Program-made: the position numbers and the translations under genes
Shown here: piece after piece, positions 27,037 to 34,508 of the stretch
How the letters are laid out: each line of letters begins with the position of its first letter
Numbering within the stretch: the stretch's first letter is position 1
Notes under the pieces: model-generated
Told to the model about the DNA's origin: nothing
Seen by the model: only the letters and a program-made list of their open reading frames with translations
Databases searched by the model: none
Assembly: GCA_947626085.1 (NCBI GenBank)
Contig: CANQQU010000010.1
Span: 1 to 44,457, forward strand
Reading direction: 5' to 3'
Origin: an uncultured Oscillospiraceae bacterium
GTDB taxonomy: Bacteria; Bacillota; Clostridia; Oscillospirales; Oscillospiraceae
Length of the DNA: 44,457 nucleotides

Positions 27037-27956
27037 GTGGACGCCTCCTTCCCTTCCTCCGCCAGCTCCGTCAGCCGGCGGAGCCGGTGGCTCATGGCGC
27101 TCTTGGTAATGGGCGGCTCCATCATTTCCGCCAGCTCCGTCAGGGACGCTTCGGGATGGGCCTCCCGGGCCAGGGCGGCAAACCGGAGCTTGTCCGGCAG
27201 GCTCTCCAGCCGGCCCTGGCCGCGCAAAAAACGAATGGCCTCGCACTGCTCCTGGGCCGCCTCCACCACCTTGGTGGTGTTGGCGTCGTCACAGTTGCAG
27301 CGGCGGTTGACCTTGTTGTTCAGTTCCTTCTCCAGCCGGGCCTCCATGATCCCCATGGCCGCTACCGGCGCGCCCAAATAGGTCAGGAAGTCGGCGATCC
27401 GCTCGCTCTGCTTGAGATAGAGTACCTGGCCCCCGCCCCGGGCGGCGGTCTTGGGATAAAAGCCCATGACCTCCTCCATCAAAGCGTAGGTCTCCCGGCA
27501 GACGCTTTGATGGGTGGTGGCCAGCTCCAGATGGTAGCCCTTGGCCGGGTCCGTCACCGAGCCTCCCGCCAGGAAGGCCCCCCGGAGGAAGGAGGCCTTG
27601 CAGCAGTCCTCCTCCACCACCGGCAGATTGACATGGAGGGCCAGGGTGTCCGCCGGGCTGAAGCCAAACTGGCCCATGATCAGCCGGATCTTCTCCGACG
27701 CGGTGATCTGGAAAACCAGCTTCCCCGCGCAGTCCTTTTCCGGGGCCTGGTCAAAGGCCACGGAAAAGGCCCGCTTAAAGAGCCTCGGCAGCCGCTGGGC
27801 AAACTCCCAGCTCTCGGTGATGATCCTCACCCCCGCGGGGCCAAAGCTGTTGCAGAAGAGCAGCACCCCAAAGCACTCCGCCCGGGCGCAGCACTGCCGT
27901 TGCACATTGTTCCGGCACAGCTCCGCTTTGACGCTGCCGGAAAAGGAGGATGCCAT
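27033..27956 (-). CDS. whiA: DNA-binding protein WhiA
   Basis: A 307-residue WhiA protein: N-terminal LAGLIDADG-like domain (LRGAFLAGGSVTDP at about 122-135) and a C-terminal helix-turn-helix (SLTELAEMMEPPITKSAMSHRLRRL at about 270-294, quoted here as landmark ends SLTEL and RLRRL). WhiA affects sporulation and division in actinomycetes and cell division or chromosome segregation in Bacillus. In many Firmicutes murB-rapZ-yvcK-whiA are together; here rapZ and yvcK are absent and whiA directly joins murB and dnaE. Starts 20 bp after murB. Confidence 0.96.
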   Translation of the reverse strand: MASSFSGSVKAELCRNNVQRQCCARAECFGVLLFCNSFGPAGVRIITESWEFAQRLPRLFKRAFSVAFDQAPEKDCAGKLVFQITASEKIRLIMGQFGFSPADTLALHVNLPVVEEDCCKASFLRGAFLAGGSVTDPAKGYHLELATTHQSVCRETYALMEEVMGFYPKTAARGGGQVLYLKQSERIADFLTYLGAPVAAMGIMEARLEKELNNKVNRRCNCDDANTTKVVEAAQEQCEAIRFLRGQGRLESLPDKLRFAALAREAHPEASLTELAEMMEPPITKSAMSHRLRRLTELAEEGKEAST

Positions 27957-27976
27957 GGTGTTCGCCTTCTTTCTTT

Positions 27977-28876
27977 TTACCAGAGCCGGATCTCCGGCTC
28001 CAACTGGATCCCGCTGCTCTCGTACACCCGTTCCGTCACCTGGCGCAGCAGCTCCTTCACCTGTTCGGCGGTAGCGGCGCCCCGGTTGATCACAAAACCG
28101 GCATGTTTTTCCGAAACCTGGGCGTCCCCGATCCGAAAGCCCTTCAGCCCCGCCCCGTCGATCAGGGCGGCGGCGTACCCCTCCCGGGGCCGCTTGAAGG
28201 CCGAACCGGCGGAAGGGTATTCCAGAGGCTGAGAGGCCCGGCGCCTGGCCGCCAGCTCCCGCATTCTCTCGCGGATCTGTTCTTCCGGGGCAGGGGTCAA
28301 GGCAAAGTCCGCGCTAACCACGATCTGCCCCACCTCCTGCATCCGGCTGTGCCGGTAGGAAAAGGAAAGCTCCTCCCGGGAATAATGATGAGTCTGCCCC
28401 TGAAAATCCAGGGCAGTCGCCTCCGTACAGACCCGGCCGATCTCCCCGCCGTAGGCCCCGGCGTTCATATACACGCCGCCCCCCACGGTGCCGGGGATGC
28501 CATGGGCAAATTCCAAGCCGGACAGGCCCAACTTGGCCGCGAAATCCGCCGCCCGGGCCAGGGACAGCCCCGCCCCGAAGCGAACGCGCCCAGCCCCCAG
28601 ATCCTCCGCGCCGCTCAGCCCCCGCAGGCAGATCACGGCGCCCTGAATCCCATCGTCCGGGGCCAGGACATTGGTCCCCGCCCCCAAGATGGCCGGTGCT
28701 GTCTCCAATTCCTGGCAGAGCGCCAGCACCGCGCCCAGCTCCTCCGCCGTCTTGGGGAAGGCCATGACCTCCGCCGGGCCGCCAATGCGGAAGGAGGTGT
28801 ACTTGGCCAGAGGCTCGGAAAAGTGAATCTCAATTCCGGGGGCAAGCCGGGAAAATGCCTGCTGAAACGCCGTCAT
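27977..28876 (-). CDS. murB: UDP-N-acetylenolpyruvoylglucosamine reductase
   Basis: The FAD/NADPH enzyme that makes UDP-MurNAc for peptidoglycan. The 299-residue protein has the FAD-binding region ILGAGTNVLAPDDG (about 64-77), the GIPGTVGGGVYMNAGAYG loop (about 126-143), the catalytic Ser in YPSAGSAFKRP (about 223-233) and the terminal catalytic Glu in LEPEIRLW. It is the short class lacking the extra E. coli loop. GGGAGG precedes the ATG; promoter at 28930-28958. First gene of the murB-whiA-dnaE run. Confidence 0.97.
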   Translation of the reverse strand: MTAFQQAFSRLAPGIEIHFSEPLAKYTSFRIGGPAEVMAFPKTAEELGAVLALCQELETAPAILGAGTNVLAPDDGIQGAVICLRGLSGAEDLGAGRVRFGAGLSLARAADFAAKLGLSGLEFAHGIPGTVGGGVYMNAGAYGGEIGRVCTEATALDFQGQTHHYSREELSFSYRHSRMQEVGQIVVSADFALTPAPEEQIRERMRELAARRRASQPLEYPSAGSAFKRPREGYAAALIDGAGLKGFRIGDAQVSEKHAGFVINRGAATAEQVKELLRQVTERVYESSGIQLEPEIRLW

Positions 28877-28929
28877 AAGATCCTCCCTGGAAAAAATGGG
28901 GCCCGCGGGCCGGGGGTACAGTTAGAAAT

Positions 28930-28958
28930 AGTATATCACATCCAGCCCCAAGATGCAA
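28930..28958 (-). promoter_or_regulatory. promoter of murB operon
   Basis: Minus strand TTGCAT (28953-28958), 17-bp spacer ending TGGATGTGA, TATACT (28930-28935). Shares the spacer end and -10 with the tdh promoter at 34172. Confidence 0.78.
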
Positions 28959-28988
28959 TTCTTCCCCCATCTTTTTTTCTTCCCCCCT

Positions 28989-29017
28989 TGCAATCCCACC
29001 GCCGGGGGACTATAATG
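28989..29017 (+). promoter_or_regulatory. promoter of M48 protease gene
   Basis: TTGCAA (28989-28994), 17-bp spacer, TATAAT (29012-29017), 30 bp before the start; divergent from the murB promoter. Confidence 0.8.
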
Positions 29018-29047
29018 GAGGCAGAACCGACCGAAAGGAGCTTCGCT

Positions 29048-30268
29048 ATGAATTACAAACTGATCTGCCTGATTTTGATGGGCCTGATCTTGTGCTATGA
29101 TCTGTTTATCCAGTATCTCAGCTACAAGTCCAAGGACAACCCCATCCCCGACAACGTCAAGGACCTGTACGACGGCGAGACCTACGCCAAGTGGAGCGCC
29201 TACCACAAGGAGACCTGCCAGGCGGCTATTATCGCCACCTTCTTCAACGACTGCGTGTACATCGCCCTGATCGCTTTCAACGTCATGCCTCTGGTGGCCG
29301 TGGGCGGGAACCCCTATTTCGGAATGATGAGCGTTTTGGGCGTTTTCGTGCTGATCGATACCGTTCTGGGCACAATCTTCAGTTACATTTTTAACATGAA
29401 GATCGACGAAAAGTACGGCTTCAACAAAATGACCCTGAAAACCTTCTTCGCCGACCAGATCAAATCCTTCCTGATCACCCTGGTACTCCTGTTCGCCCTG
29501 ATGAGCCTGTTCATCTTCATCTACGAGGCCCTGGGCGACTGGATCTTGCTGCTGTTCTCCGGAGTGATGGTGGCGTTTCTCTTTGCCGTCATGTTCCTGG
29601 CCCCGATCTTTTCCAAGCTGTTCAACAAATTCACCCCTCTGGAGGAGGGGGAGCTGCGGACCAAGCTCACCGCCCTGCTGGAAAAATACGGCTACCATGT
29701 GAAGGAGATCCAGGTCATGGACGCCTCCAAGCGGTCTACCAAGGCCAACGCCTATTTTTCCGGCCTGGGCAAGACCAAGACCATCGTGCTGTATGACACC
29801 CTGATCGCCGCCATGACGCCGGATGAGATCGTGGCGGTCTTCGCCCATGAGCTGGGCCATGGCCTCCACAAGGATACCCTGAAAAACAGCGTCATTGGCA
29901 TTGTCCAGATGCTTCTGATCGTGGTCCTGGCCTGGGCCACGGTGCGGACCGAGGCCATCTACCCGGCCTTCGGCTTTGCCGGCCGGAATTACGGCTTCGC
30001 GTTGCTCCTGGTGATGCTGGTGGAGTCCCAGATCGTCATGCCCCTGTTCTCCATCCTGGCCGGGGCGGTGTCCCGGAAGGCCGAGTACCGGGCCGACGCC
30101 CAGGCGGTCCAGGAGGGCTACGGCGAGGCCCTGATCTCGGGGCTGAAAAAGCTGTCCAAGGAAAATCTGGCGGACCTGGCCCCCTCCAAGTGGGAGGTCC
30201 TTTTGACCTACGACCACCCGCCCCTGAGCCAGCGGATCGCCGCCATCGAAAAGGAAATGAAAAAATAA
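29048..30268 (+). CDS. M48-family membrane metallopeptidase (Ste24/CaaX-like)
   Basis: A 406-residue membrane zinc protease. Several helices precede the catalytic domain (about 5-25, 60-115, 135-195), and two more (about 285-330) sit between the HELGH zinc motif (H267-H271) and the third ligand Glu of the EYRADAQA motif near 343. This order is the Ste24p type rather than HtpX. In bacteria such enzymes serve membrane protein quality control; substrates here are unknown. AAAGGAGC precedes the ATG. Monocistronic, with two terminators following. Confidence 0.93.
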   Translation: MNYKLICLILMGLILCYDLFIQYLSYKSKDNPIPDNVKDLYDGETYAKWSAYHKETCQAAIIATFFNDCVYIALIAFNVMPLVAVGGNPYFGMMSVLGVFVLIDTVLGTIFSYIFNMKIDEKYGFNKMTLKTFFADQIKSFLITLVLLFALMSLFIFIYEALGDWILLLFSGVMVAFLFAVMFLAPIFSKLFNKFTPLEEGELRTKLTALLEKYGYHVKEIQVMDASKRSTKANAYFSGLGKTKTIVLYDTLIAAMTPDEIVAVFAHELGHGLHKDTLKNSVIGIVQMLLIVVLAWATVRTEAIYPAFGFAGRNYGFALLLVMLVESQIVMPLFSILAGAVSRKAEYRADAQAVQEGYGEALISGLKKLSKENLADLAPSKWEVLLTYDHPPLSQRIAAIEKEMKK

Positions 30269-30273
30269 GCATC

Positions 30274-30303
30274 GCCCCCGGGCACATAAAAGTGCCTGGG
30301 GGC
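30274..30303 (+). terminator. hairpin after M48 gene
   Basis: Stem GCCCCCGGGCAC with a near-complement, loop ATAAAA; followed by CGCTCTT, a weak U-tract. Confidence 0.65.
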
Positions 30304-30320
30304 CGCTCTTAATGCGCATG

Positions 30321-30351
30321 TTGTCCCCCCAGGCGAAGCCTGGGGGGACAA
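30321..30351. terminator. perfect hairpin between convergent genes
   Basis: Fourteen-bp perfect stem TTGTCCCCCCAGGC with its complement around a GAA loop, 4 bp from the stop of the convergent GyrI-like gene. U-tract poor on both sides. Confidence 0.7.
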
Positions 30352-30355
30352 CAAT

Positions 30356-30988
30356 CTAGCATTTTCGGATGGGGTGGCGGATCACGGTCTTCCACCGCTC
30401 CGGGGGCAGCTTCCGCACATCGGAGAGGTAGATCTCGTGGTGGAGGCGGGTGGGAGAAAAGTCGTTTTCATAGCCCCGCTCTCTAATAAATTCGTCCATT
30501 TTCGCCACGCTTTCCGGCTCCCGGTCAAAGGGGCCCACATGGAGCATCTGAACGCATAGGCCTTCCTCCAGGGGCAGAAATTCCACCGGAGAAAAATCCT
30601 GCTTTTTCTTCCGCTCCGCCTCAATCTTGGCCCAGTGGAGGTCCTCCTCCGTCACGAAGTCCGGCAGGCGGAGACCTGAGATCCAGTGAAATTCTTCCTT
30701 TCGCCGGTAGTCGAAGCCCTCCGTTCCTTCCTGCCACCAGAAGCCCTCCAGCGGCGGCACCACGAAATCGAAATACCCCTCGATCCGGTGGTCCCCCAGC
30801 TTGCTCATCTTAATGGTGTAGGCGACGCCGTATAGGAGGCCGATGGAGGTCTTGTACGCCCCGCCCTCCTCGTTGGGGTCCCCGGTGCCCCGGACAGCCA
30901 AGTAGTTCATCCGGGGCACGGTCACCAGCTCTGGCTTGGTCTTGGGCAGGTAAAATTCCCGGTACTCTTTCTTAAAGTCAAAAGCCAT
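30356..30988 (-). CDS. GyrI-like small-molecule-binding domain protein
   Basis: A 210-residue stand-alone GyrI/SOUL-type domain without the AraC-type DNA-binding part. Features: N-terminal FDFKKEYREFYLPK, MNYLAVRGTGDPNE near 27-40, VEGYFDFVVPPLEGFWW-like strand region, and VQMLHVGPFDREPESVAKM near 145-163 followed by HEIYLSD. The family binds hydrophobic ligands or DNA gyrase; some members hydrolyse cyclopropanoids. TAGGAGG (overlapping the upstream stop) is its ribosome site; last gene of the tdh operon. Confidence 0.88.
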   Translation of the reverse strand: MAFDFKKEYREFYLPKTKPELVTVPRMNYLAVRGTGDPNEEGGAYKTSIGLLYGVAYTIKMSKLGDHRIEGYFDFVVPPLEGFWWQEGTEGFDYRRKEEFHWISGLRLPDFVTEEDLHWAKIEAERKKKQDFSPVEFLPLEEGLCVQMLHVGPFDREPESVAKMDEFIRERGYENDFSPTRLHHEIYLSDVRKLPPERWKTVIRHPIRKC

Positions 30989-30997
30989 GGCGCCCTC

Positions 30998-31852
30998 CTA
31001 GAGGATCGTGACGTAGGTGGACAGGTTTCGCTTCAAACGCTGGGCGGCCTGGACCGCTTGGTTTACATAATCTTCTGAATTTTCCCCTTGTTTCCATGCG
31101 GCGGTGACGGAATCCCCGGCGCAGACCACCGCGCCATGGCCAAAGCGGTCGAAGGCAGCGGCGCATTTTTTGGCGTTGGCGGCGGGGGCGTCGCAGCCAT
31201 CCACCAGCAGGAACAGCCGGTTATACCGGCTCCGAAGGGTTTTCAGGGCGCTCTCCGCCGGGGCCCCGACCACGGCGCCCACCTGGGAATAGCCGCAGCT
31301 GCCGAAAATGCCCTGGCCGTGGCGGTCCGCCAGCTCCGCCGCCGCCTGGTGGACCAGCCGGGTGCCGGTAAGCAGGTCCTGCAGCTCAGACGCGGAGCGG
31401 TTGGCGCCCCGCACCAGCAAAAACAGGGCCTTTTCCTGGCGGCAGTCCGGCAGGAAGGGCCGGATCACGTCGCTGCCCAGGTAGGGCGACAGCACCAGGC
31501 CGTCCCAGTCCCAGTCCTTCAGCGCCTGGGCGGCGCCGGCGGCGTCCTGGGGGGTCAGCAGCTCCGGGGCGTCCAGGACGATGTAATAGTCCAGCTCCCG
31601 TGCGCAGGCCAGGCACTTTTTCAGCTCCTCCAAGCCCGCCGTCCCCAACAGGGCAAAGCCTCCAAAGGAAAACCGGACGGCGGGGGCCAAATCGGCCAGG
31701 CCGGTAAGCAGCTCCCGGCAGAGGGTTCCGTAGCCCTCGGGCAGCGGAAGCGCCGCCAGCGGCGGAGGCAGCTGCTCCGCCCCCGGGGAAAAGCGGATCA
31801 TGGTGGGGCTTTTCAGTTTGCGGATTTTCTCCTGCAGGCGGTCGATGGACAT
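30998..31852 (-). CDS. catalytically degenerate OMP-decarboxylase-like (PyrF type 2) protein
   Basis: A 284-residue protein related to subfamily-2 orotidine 5'-phosphate decarboxylase. The opening MSIDRLQEKIRKLKSPT, SPYLGSD (122-128), ALFLLVRGANRSASELQDL (142-160) and QVGAVVGA match PyrF. The catalytic motif DAKRGDIG is DAPELLTP (94-101), so the proton-donating Lys is gone. GLDP is RFSP (20-23) and the phosphate-binding end is also altered. It is very unlikely to decarboxylate OMP. It lies 25 bp after kbl and 9 bp before the GyrI-like gene, so it is expressed with threonine degradation; a ligand-binding or regulatory role is a guess. GAGGGG precedes the ATG. Confidence 0.8.
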   Translation of the reverse strand: MSIDRLQEKIRKLKSPTMIRFSPGAEQLPPPLAALPLPEGYGTLCRELLTGLADLAPAVRFSFGGFALLGTAGLEELKKCLACARELDYYIVLDAPELLTPQDAAGAAQALKDWDWDGLVLSPYLGSDVIRPFLPDCRQEKALFLLVRGANRSASELQDLLTGTRLVHQAAAELADRHGQGIFGSCGYSQVGAVVGAPAESALKTLRSRYNRLFLLVDGCDAPAANAKKCAAAFDRFGHGAVVCAGDSVTAAWKQGENSEDYVNQAVQAAQRLKRNLSTYVTIL

Positions 31853-31877
31853 GGCGTTGTCCCCCTCTAAAAGAATG

Positions 31878-33065
31878 TCAGATCCCCATTTCCGCCTTGA
31901 CCTGGCGGAAGGCCTCGATGGCCCGGTCCAGGTCGGCTTTTTCATGGCCGGCGGAGATCTGTGTGCGGATCCGGGCCTTGCCCTGGGGCACCACGGGATA
32001 AGAGAAGCCCACCACATAGATGCCCTTTTCCAGCATCCGGGAAGCGAACTCCGCCGCCACCTTGGCGTCGTAGAGCATCACCACCACGATGGGGTGGCTG
32101 CCGGGAAGCACGTCGAAGCCCAGCTTTTCCAGCTTTTCCCGGAAATAGGCGGTGTTGGCGTGGACCTTGTCCCGCAGCTCCGTGGAGGACGTGAGCAGCT
32201 CGATAGTCTTTAAGGACGCGGCGCAGATGGCCGGGGCCAGGGTGTTGGAGAACAGGTAGGGGCGGCTGCGCTGCCGCAGCAGGGCCACGATCTCCTTGCT
32301 CGCCGCCGTGTAGCCGCCGGAGGCGCCGCCCAGGGCCTTGCCAAAGGTGCCGGTGAGGATGTCCACCCGGCCCTGGACCCCGCAAAATTCCGGGGTGCCC
32401 CGGCCGGTATCGCCCATGAAGCCCACAGCGTGGCTGTCGTCCACCATCACCAGGGCGTCGTATTCCTCCGCCAGGTCGCAAATTCCGGGCAGGTTGGCGA
32501 TGTAGCCGTCCATGGAGAAGACCCCGTCGGTGGCGATGAGCTTGACCTTGCAGCCCGCCGCCTTTGCGGCCTCCAGCTGGGCCCGGAGGTCTTCCATGTT
32601 GTTGTTTTTATAGCGGAAGCGCTTGGCCTTGCACAGCCGCACGCCGTCGATGATGGAGGCGTGGTTCAGCTCGTCGGAGATCACCGCGTCCTCCGGCCCC
32701 AGCAGGGTCTCGAACAGGCCGCCGTTGGCGTCAAAGCAGGAGGAGTAGAGGATGGCGTCCTCCATGCCCAAAAATTCCGCCAGCTTCCCCTCCAGCTCCT
32801 TGTGGATGGCCTGGGTACCGCAGATAAACCGGACGGAGCTGAGGCCGAAGCCCCAGGTATCGTAGCTGTCCTTCGCCGCCTGGATGAGGGCGGGGTGGTT
32901 GGAAAGGCCCAGGTAGTTGTTGGCGCACAGATTCACCACGCCCTGGGCGGCGGTGGTGTCGATGGCGGAGCGCTGGGGGGTGGTGATGATCCGTTCGTCC
33001 TTCCAGGTGCCGGCCTGGCGGATGGAGTCCAACTCCTGGCGGTATTTTTCAAGGGCAGATTTCAT
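31878..33065 (-). CDS. kbl: glycine C-acetyltransferase (2-amino-3-ketobutyrate CoA ligase)
   Basis: A PLP enzyme that splits 2-amino-3-oxobutyrate with CoA into glycine and acetyl-CoA. The 395-residue alpha-oxoamine synthase has NYLGLSNHP (about 50-58), the cofactor-binding [22 protein letters not shown] and the Schiff-base Lys243 in [15 protein letters not shown]. It follows tdh by 10 bp, the standard pair for threonine breakdown. AAGGAGG precedes the ATG. Confidence 0.97.
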   Translation of the reverse strand: MKSALEKYRQELDSIRQAGTWKDERIITTPQRSAIDTTAAQGVVNLCANNYLGLSNHPALIQAAKDSYDTWGFGLSSVRFICGTQAIHKELEGKLAEFLGMEDAILYSSCFDANGGLFETLLGPEDAVISDELNHASIIDGVRLCKAKRFRYKNNNMEDLRAQLEAAKAAGCKVKLIATDGVFSMDGYIANLPGICDLAEEYDALVMVDDSHAVGFMGDTGRGTPEFCGVQGRVDILTGTFGKALGGASGGYTAASKEIVALLRQRSRPYLFSNTLAPAICAASLKTIELLTSSTELRDKVHANTAYFREKLEKLGFDVLPGSHPIVVVMLYDAKVAAEFASRMLEKGIYVVGFSYPVVPQGKARIRTQISAGHEKADLDRAIEAFRQVKAEMGI

Positions 33066-33075
33066 GGCAGCCTCC

Positions 33076-34113
33076 TTATGTTGTCCAGTCCAAAATCACT
33101 TTTCCCGATTCGCCGCTGTTCATGGCGGCAAATCCCTTCTCAAATTCCCGGTAGGAAAACCGGTGGGTGATCACCGGGGTCAGGTCCAGGCCGCCCTGGA
33201 CCATGTAGGACATCTGGTGCCAGTTGTCCATCCGGCGGCCGTAGATGCCCTGGAGCGTCAGGCCCTTGGTGATGACCCGGTTCATATCCAGGGCCACCGG
33301 CTTGTTGGAAATGCCCAGCAGGGAGATTTTTCCTCCGTTGCGCATGACGCCGATCATCTGCTGGAGGCCCGCGCCGCTGCCGGACATCTCCAGGCCAATG
33401 TCAAAGCCCTCCACCAGGCCCTGCTTGCCCATGATCTCCGTCAGCTCCTCCCGACTCACGTTCACCGCCGCGTCCACGCCCATTTTCCGGGCCAGCTCCA
33501 GGCGGTAGTCGTTGAGGTCCGTGATGACCACCCGCCGGGCCCCGGCGTATTTGCAGATCCCGGCGGCAATAATGCCGATGGGCCCCGCCCCGGTGATCAG
33601 CACGTCCTCCCCCACCAGGTTCCACATCAGGGCCGTGTGGGTGGCGTTGCCGAAGGCGTCGAAAAAGGCCACCACATCCTCCGGCAGGCTGTCCTCAATG
33701 GGGATCACGTTCCCCTGGGGAATGCACAGATACTCGGCAAAGGCGCCATCCCGGTCCACCCCCACGCTGGTGGTATTTTTGCACCACTGAATATCGCCGT
33801 TGTGGCAGTTGCGGCAGCGGCCGCAGGTGATGTGGCCCTCTCCGCTGACCCGCTGGCCCACGGTCAGGCCCGTGACGCCGGCGCCCAGCGCCGCCACCTC
33901 CCCCACATACTCATGACCGATGACCATGGGGGGCTTGATATGCTCCCGGGCCCAGGGGTCCCAGTTGTAGATGTGGACATCGGTGCCGCAGATGGCGGTT
34001 TTCCGAATCCGGATCAGCACCTCGCCCGGCCCGGGCACGGGTATGGGTACCTGGCGCAGCTCCAGCCCCGGTCCGGCCGTGGGTTTTACCAACGCATCCA
34101 TAAATCCTTTCAT
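33076..34113 (-). CDS. tdh: L-threonine 3-dehydrogenase
   Basis: A zinc-dependent medium-chain dehydrogenase oxidising threonine to 2-amino-3-oxobutyrate with NAD+. The 345-residue protein has catalytic Cys42 in [13 protein letters not shown] (TDH signature), GHEYVGEV, the structural-zinc cluster [15 protein letters not shown] (about 95-110), and the Rossmann loop [11 protein letters not shown] (about 170). The ATG at 34113 has AAGGAGG. First gene of tdh-kbl-PyrF-like-GyrI-like. Confidence 0.97.
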   Translation of the reverse strand: MKGFMDALVKPTAGPGLELRQVPIPVPGPGEVLIRIRKTAICGTDVHIYNWDPWAREHIKPPMVIGHEYVGEVAALGAGVTGLTVGQRVSGEGHITCGRCRNCHNGDIQWCKNTTSVGVDRDGAFAEYLCIPQGNVIPIEDSLPEDVVAFFDAFGNATHTALMWNLVGEDVLITGAGPIGIIAAGICKYAGARRVVITDLNDYRLELARKMGVDAAVNVSREELTEIMGKQGLVEGFDIGLEMSGSGAGLQQMIGVMRNGGKISLLGISNKPVALDMNRVITKGLTLQGIYGRRMDNWHQMSYMVQGGLDLTPVITHRFSYREFEKGFAAMNSGESGKVILDWTT

Positions 34114-34135
34114 AGCAGCCTCCTTGTGCAAAACG

Positions 34136-34163
34136 GCCAGGGGCAGCCGATTTTGCCCCCGGC
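34136..34163 (-). promoter_or_regulatory. stem-loop at the 5' end of the tdh mRNA
   Basis: GCC-A-GGGGCA pairs with TGCCCC-C-GGC around an 8-nt loop. The expected transcript start is near 34165, so the stem would begin almost at the mRNA 5' end; no U-tract follows. It may stabilise the mRNA. Confidence 0.4.
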
Positions 34164-34171
34164 TTATTGTT

Positions 34172-34200
34172 AGAATATCACATCCACACGAAAAATGCAA
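34172..34200 (-). promoter_or_regulatory. promoter of tdh operon
   Basis: Minus strand TTGCAT (34195-34200), 17-bp spacer ending TGGATGTGA, TATTCT (34172-34177). Confidence 0.75.
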
Positions 34201-34231
34201 GAGGGCGCTGGGGGAAATTGGGAATTGGTTA

Positions 34232-34260
34232 TTGACTTAAAGGGGGGATTGTGGTAAAAT
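34232..34260 (+). promoter_or_regulatory. promoter of SCIFF operon
   Basis: TTGACT (34232-34237), 17-bp spacer, TAAAAT (34255-34260), 33 bp before the SCIFF start. Confidence 0.82.
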
Positions 34261-34293
34261 GCGTTCAGAATCGAAACATAGGAGGATCGACCC

Positions 34294-34440
34294 ATGGAAC
34301 ATATCAAGACCCTTGAGACCCGGGACCTTTGCAAGAGCGCCGAAAACGGCGGCTGCGGCGAATGCCAGACCTCCTGCCAGTCCGCCTGCAAGACCAGCTG
34401 CGGCATCGCCAACCAGCAGTGCGAAAATTCCGAGGAGTAA
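34294..34440 (+). CDS. scfA: SCIFF ranthipeptide precursor
   Basis: A 48-residue Cys-rich peptide with seven cysteines. The leader-like part MEHIKTLETRDLCKSA is followed by the core GGCGECQTSCQSACKTSC and GIANQQC. This is the six-Cys-in-forty-five (SCIFF) family, almost universal in Clostridia. The adjacent radical-SAM enzyme is known in characterised cases to form Cys-to-residue thioethers. Ribosome site AGGAGG; strong promoter upstream and a terminator 12 bp after the stop, so the peptide should be made in excess over its enzyme. Its biological role is not settled; quorum-type signalling has been proposed for related ranthipeptides. Confidence 0.95.
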   Translation: MEHIKTLETRDLCKSAENGGCGECQTSCQSACKTSCGIANQQCENSEE

Positions 34441-34452
34441 GGACCGCCCCAT

Positions 34453-34479
34453 AAAATGCCGCCCCCGGGCGGCATTTTT
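34453..34479 (+). terminator. intercistronic terminator between SCIFF peptide and maturase
   Basis: AAAATGCCGC pairs with GCGGCATTTTT; the U-run is part of the stem. No new promoter is evident before the maturase 30 bp on, so partial read-through probably sets the peptide-to-enzyme ratio. Confidence 0.8.
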
Positions 34480-34508
34480 CATGACCGCGACGACAGAAAG
34501 GACAAGCT

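Noticed and set aside
27950..29047. Upstream in-frame extension of the M48 protease through murB.
   Set aside because: A consensus promoter and ribosome site fit the ATG at 29048; the extension is antisense to murB.
30998..31852. Annotation as functional pyrF.
   Set aside because: The catalytic DAKRGDIG motif, including the essential Lys, is missing.
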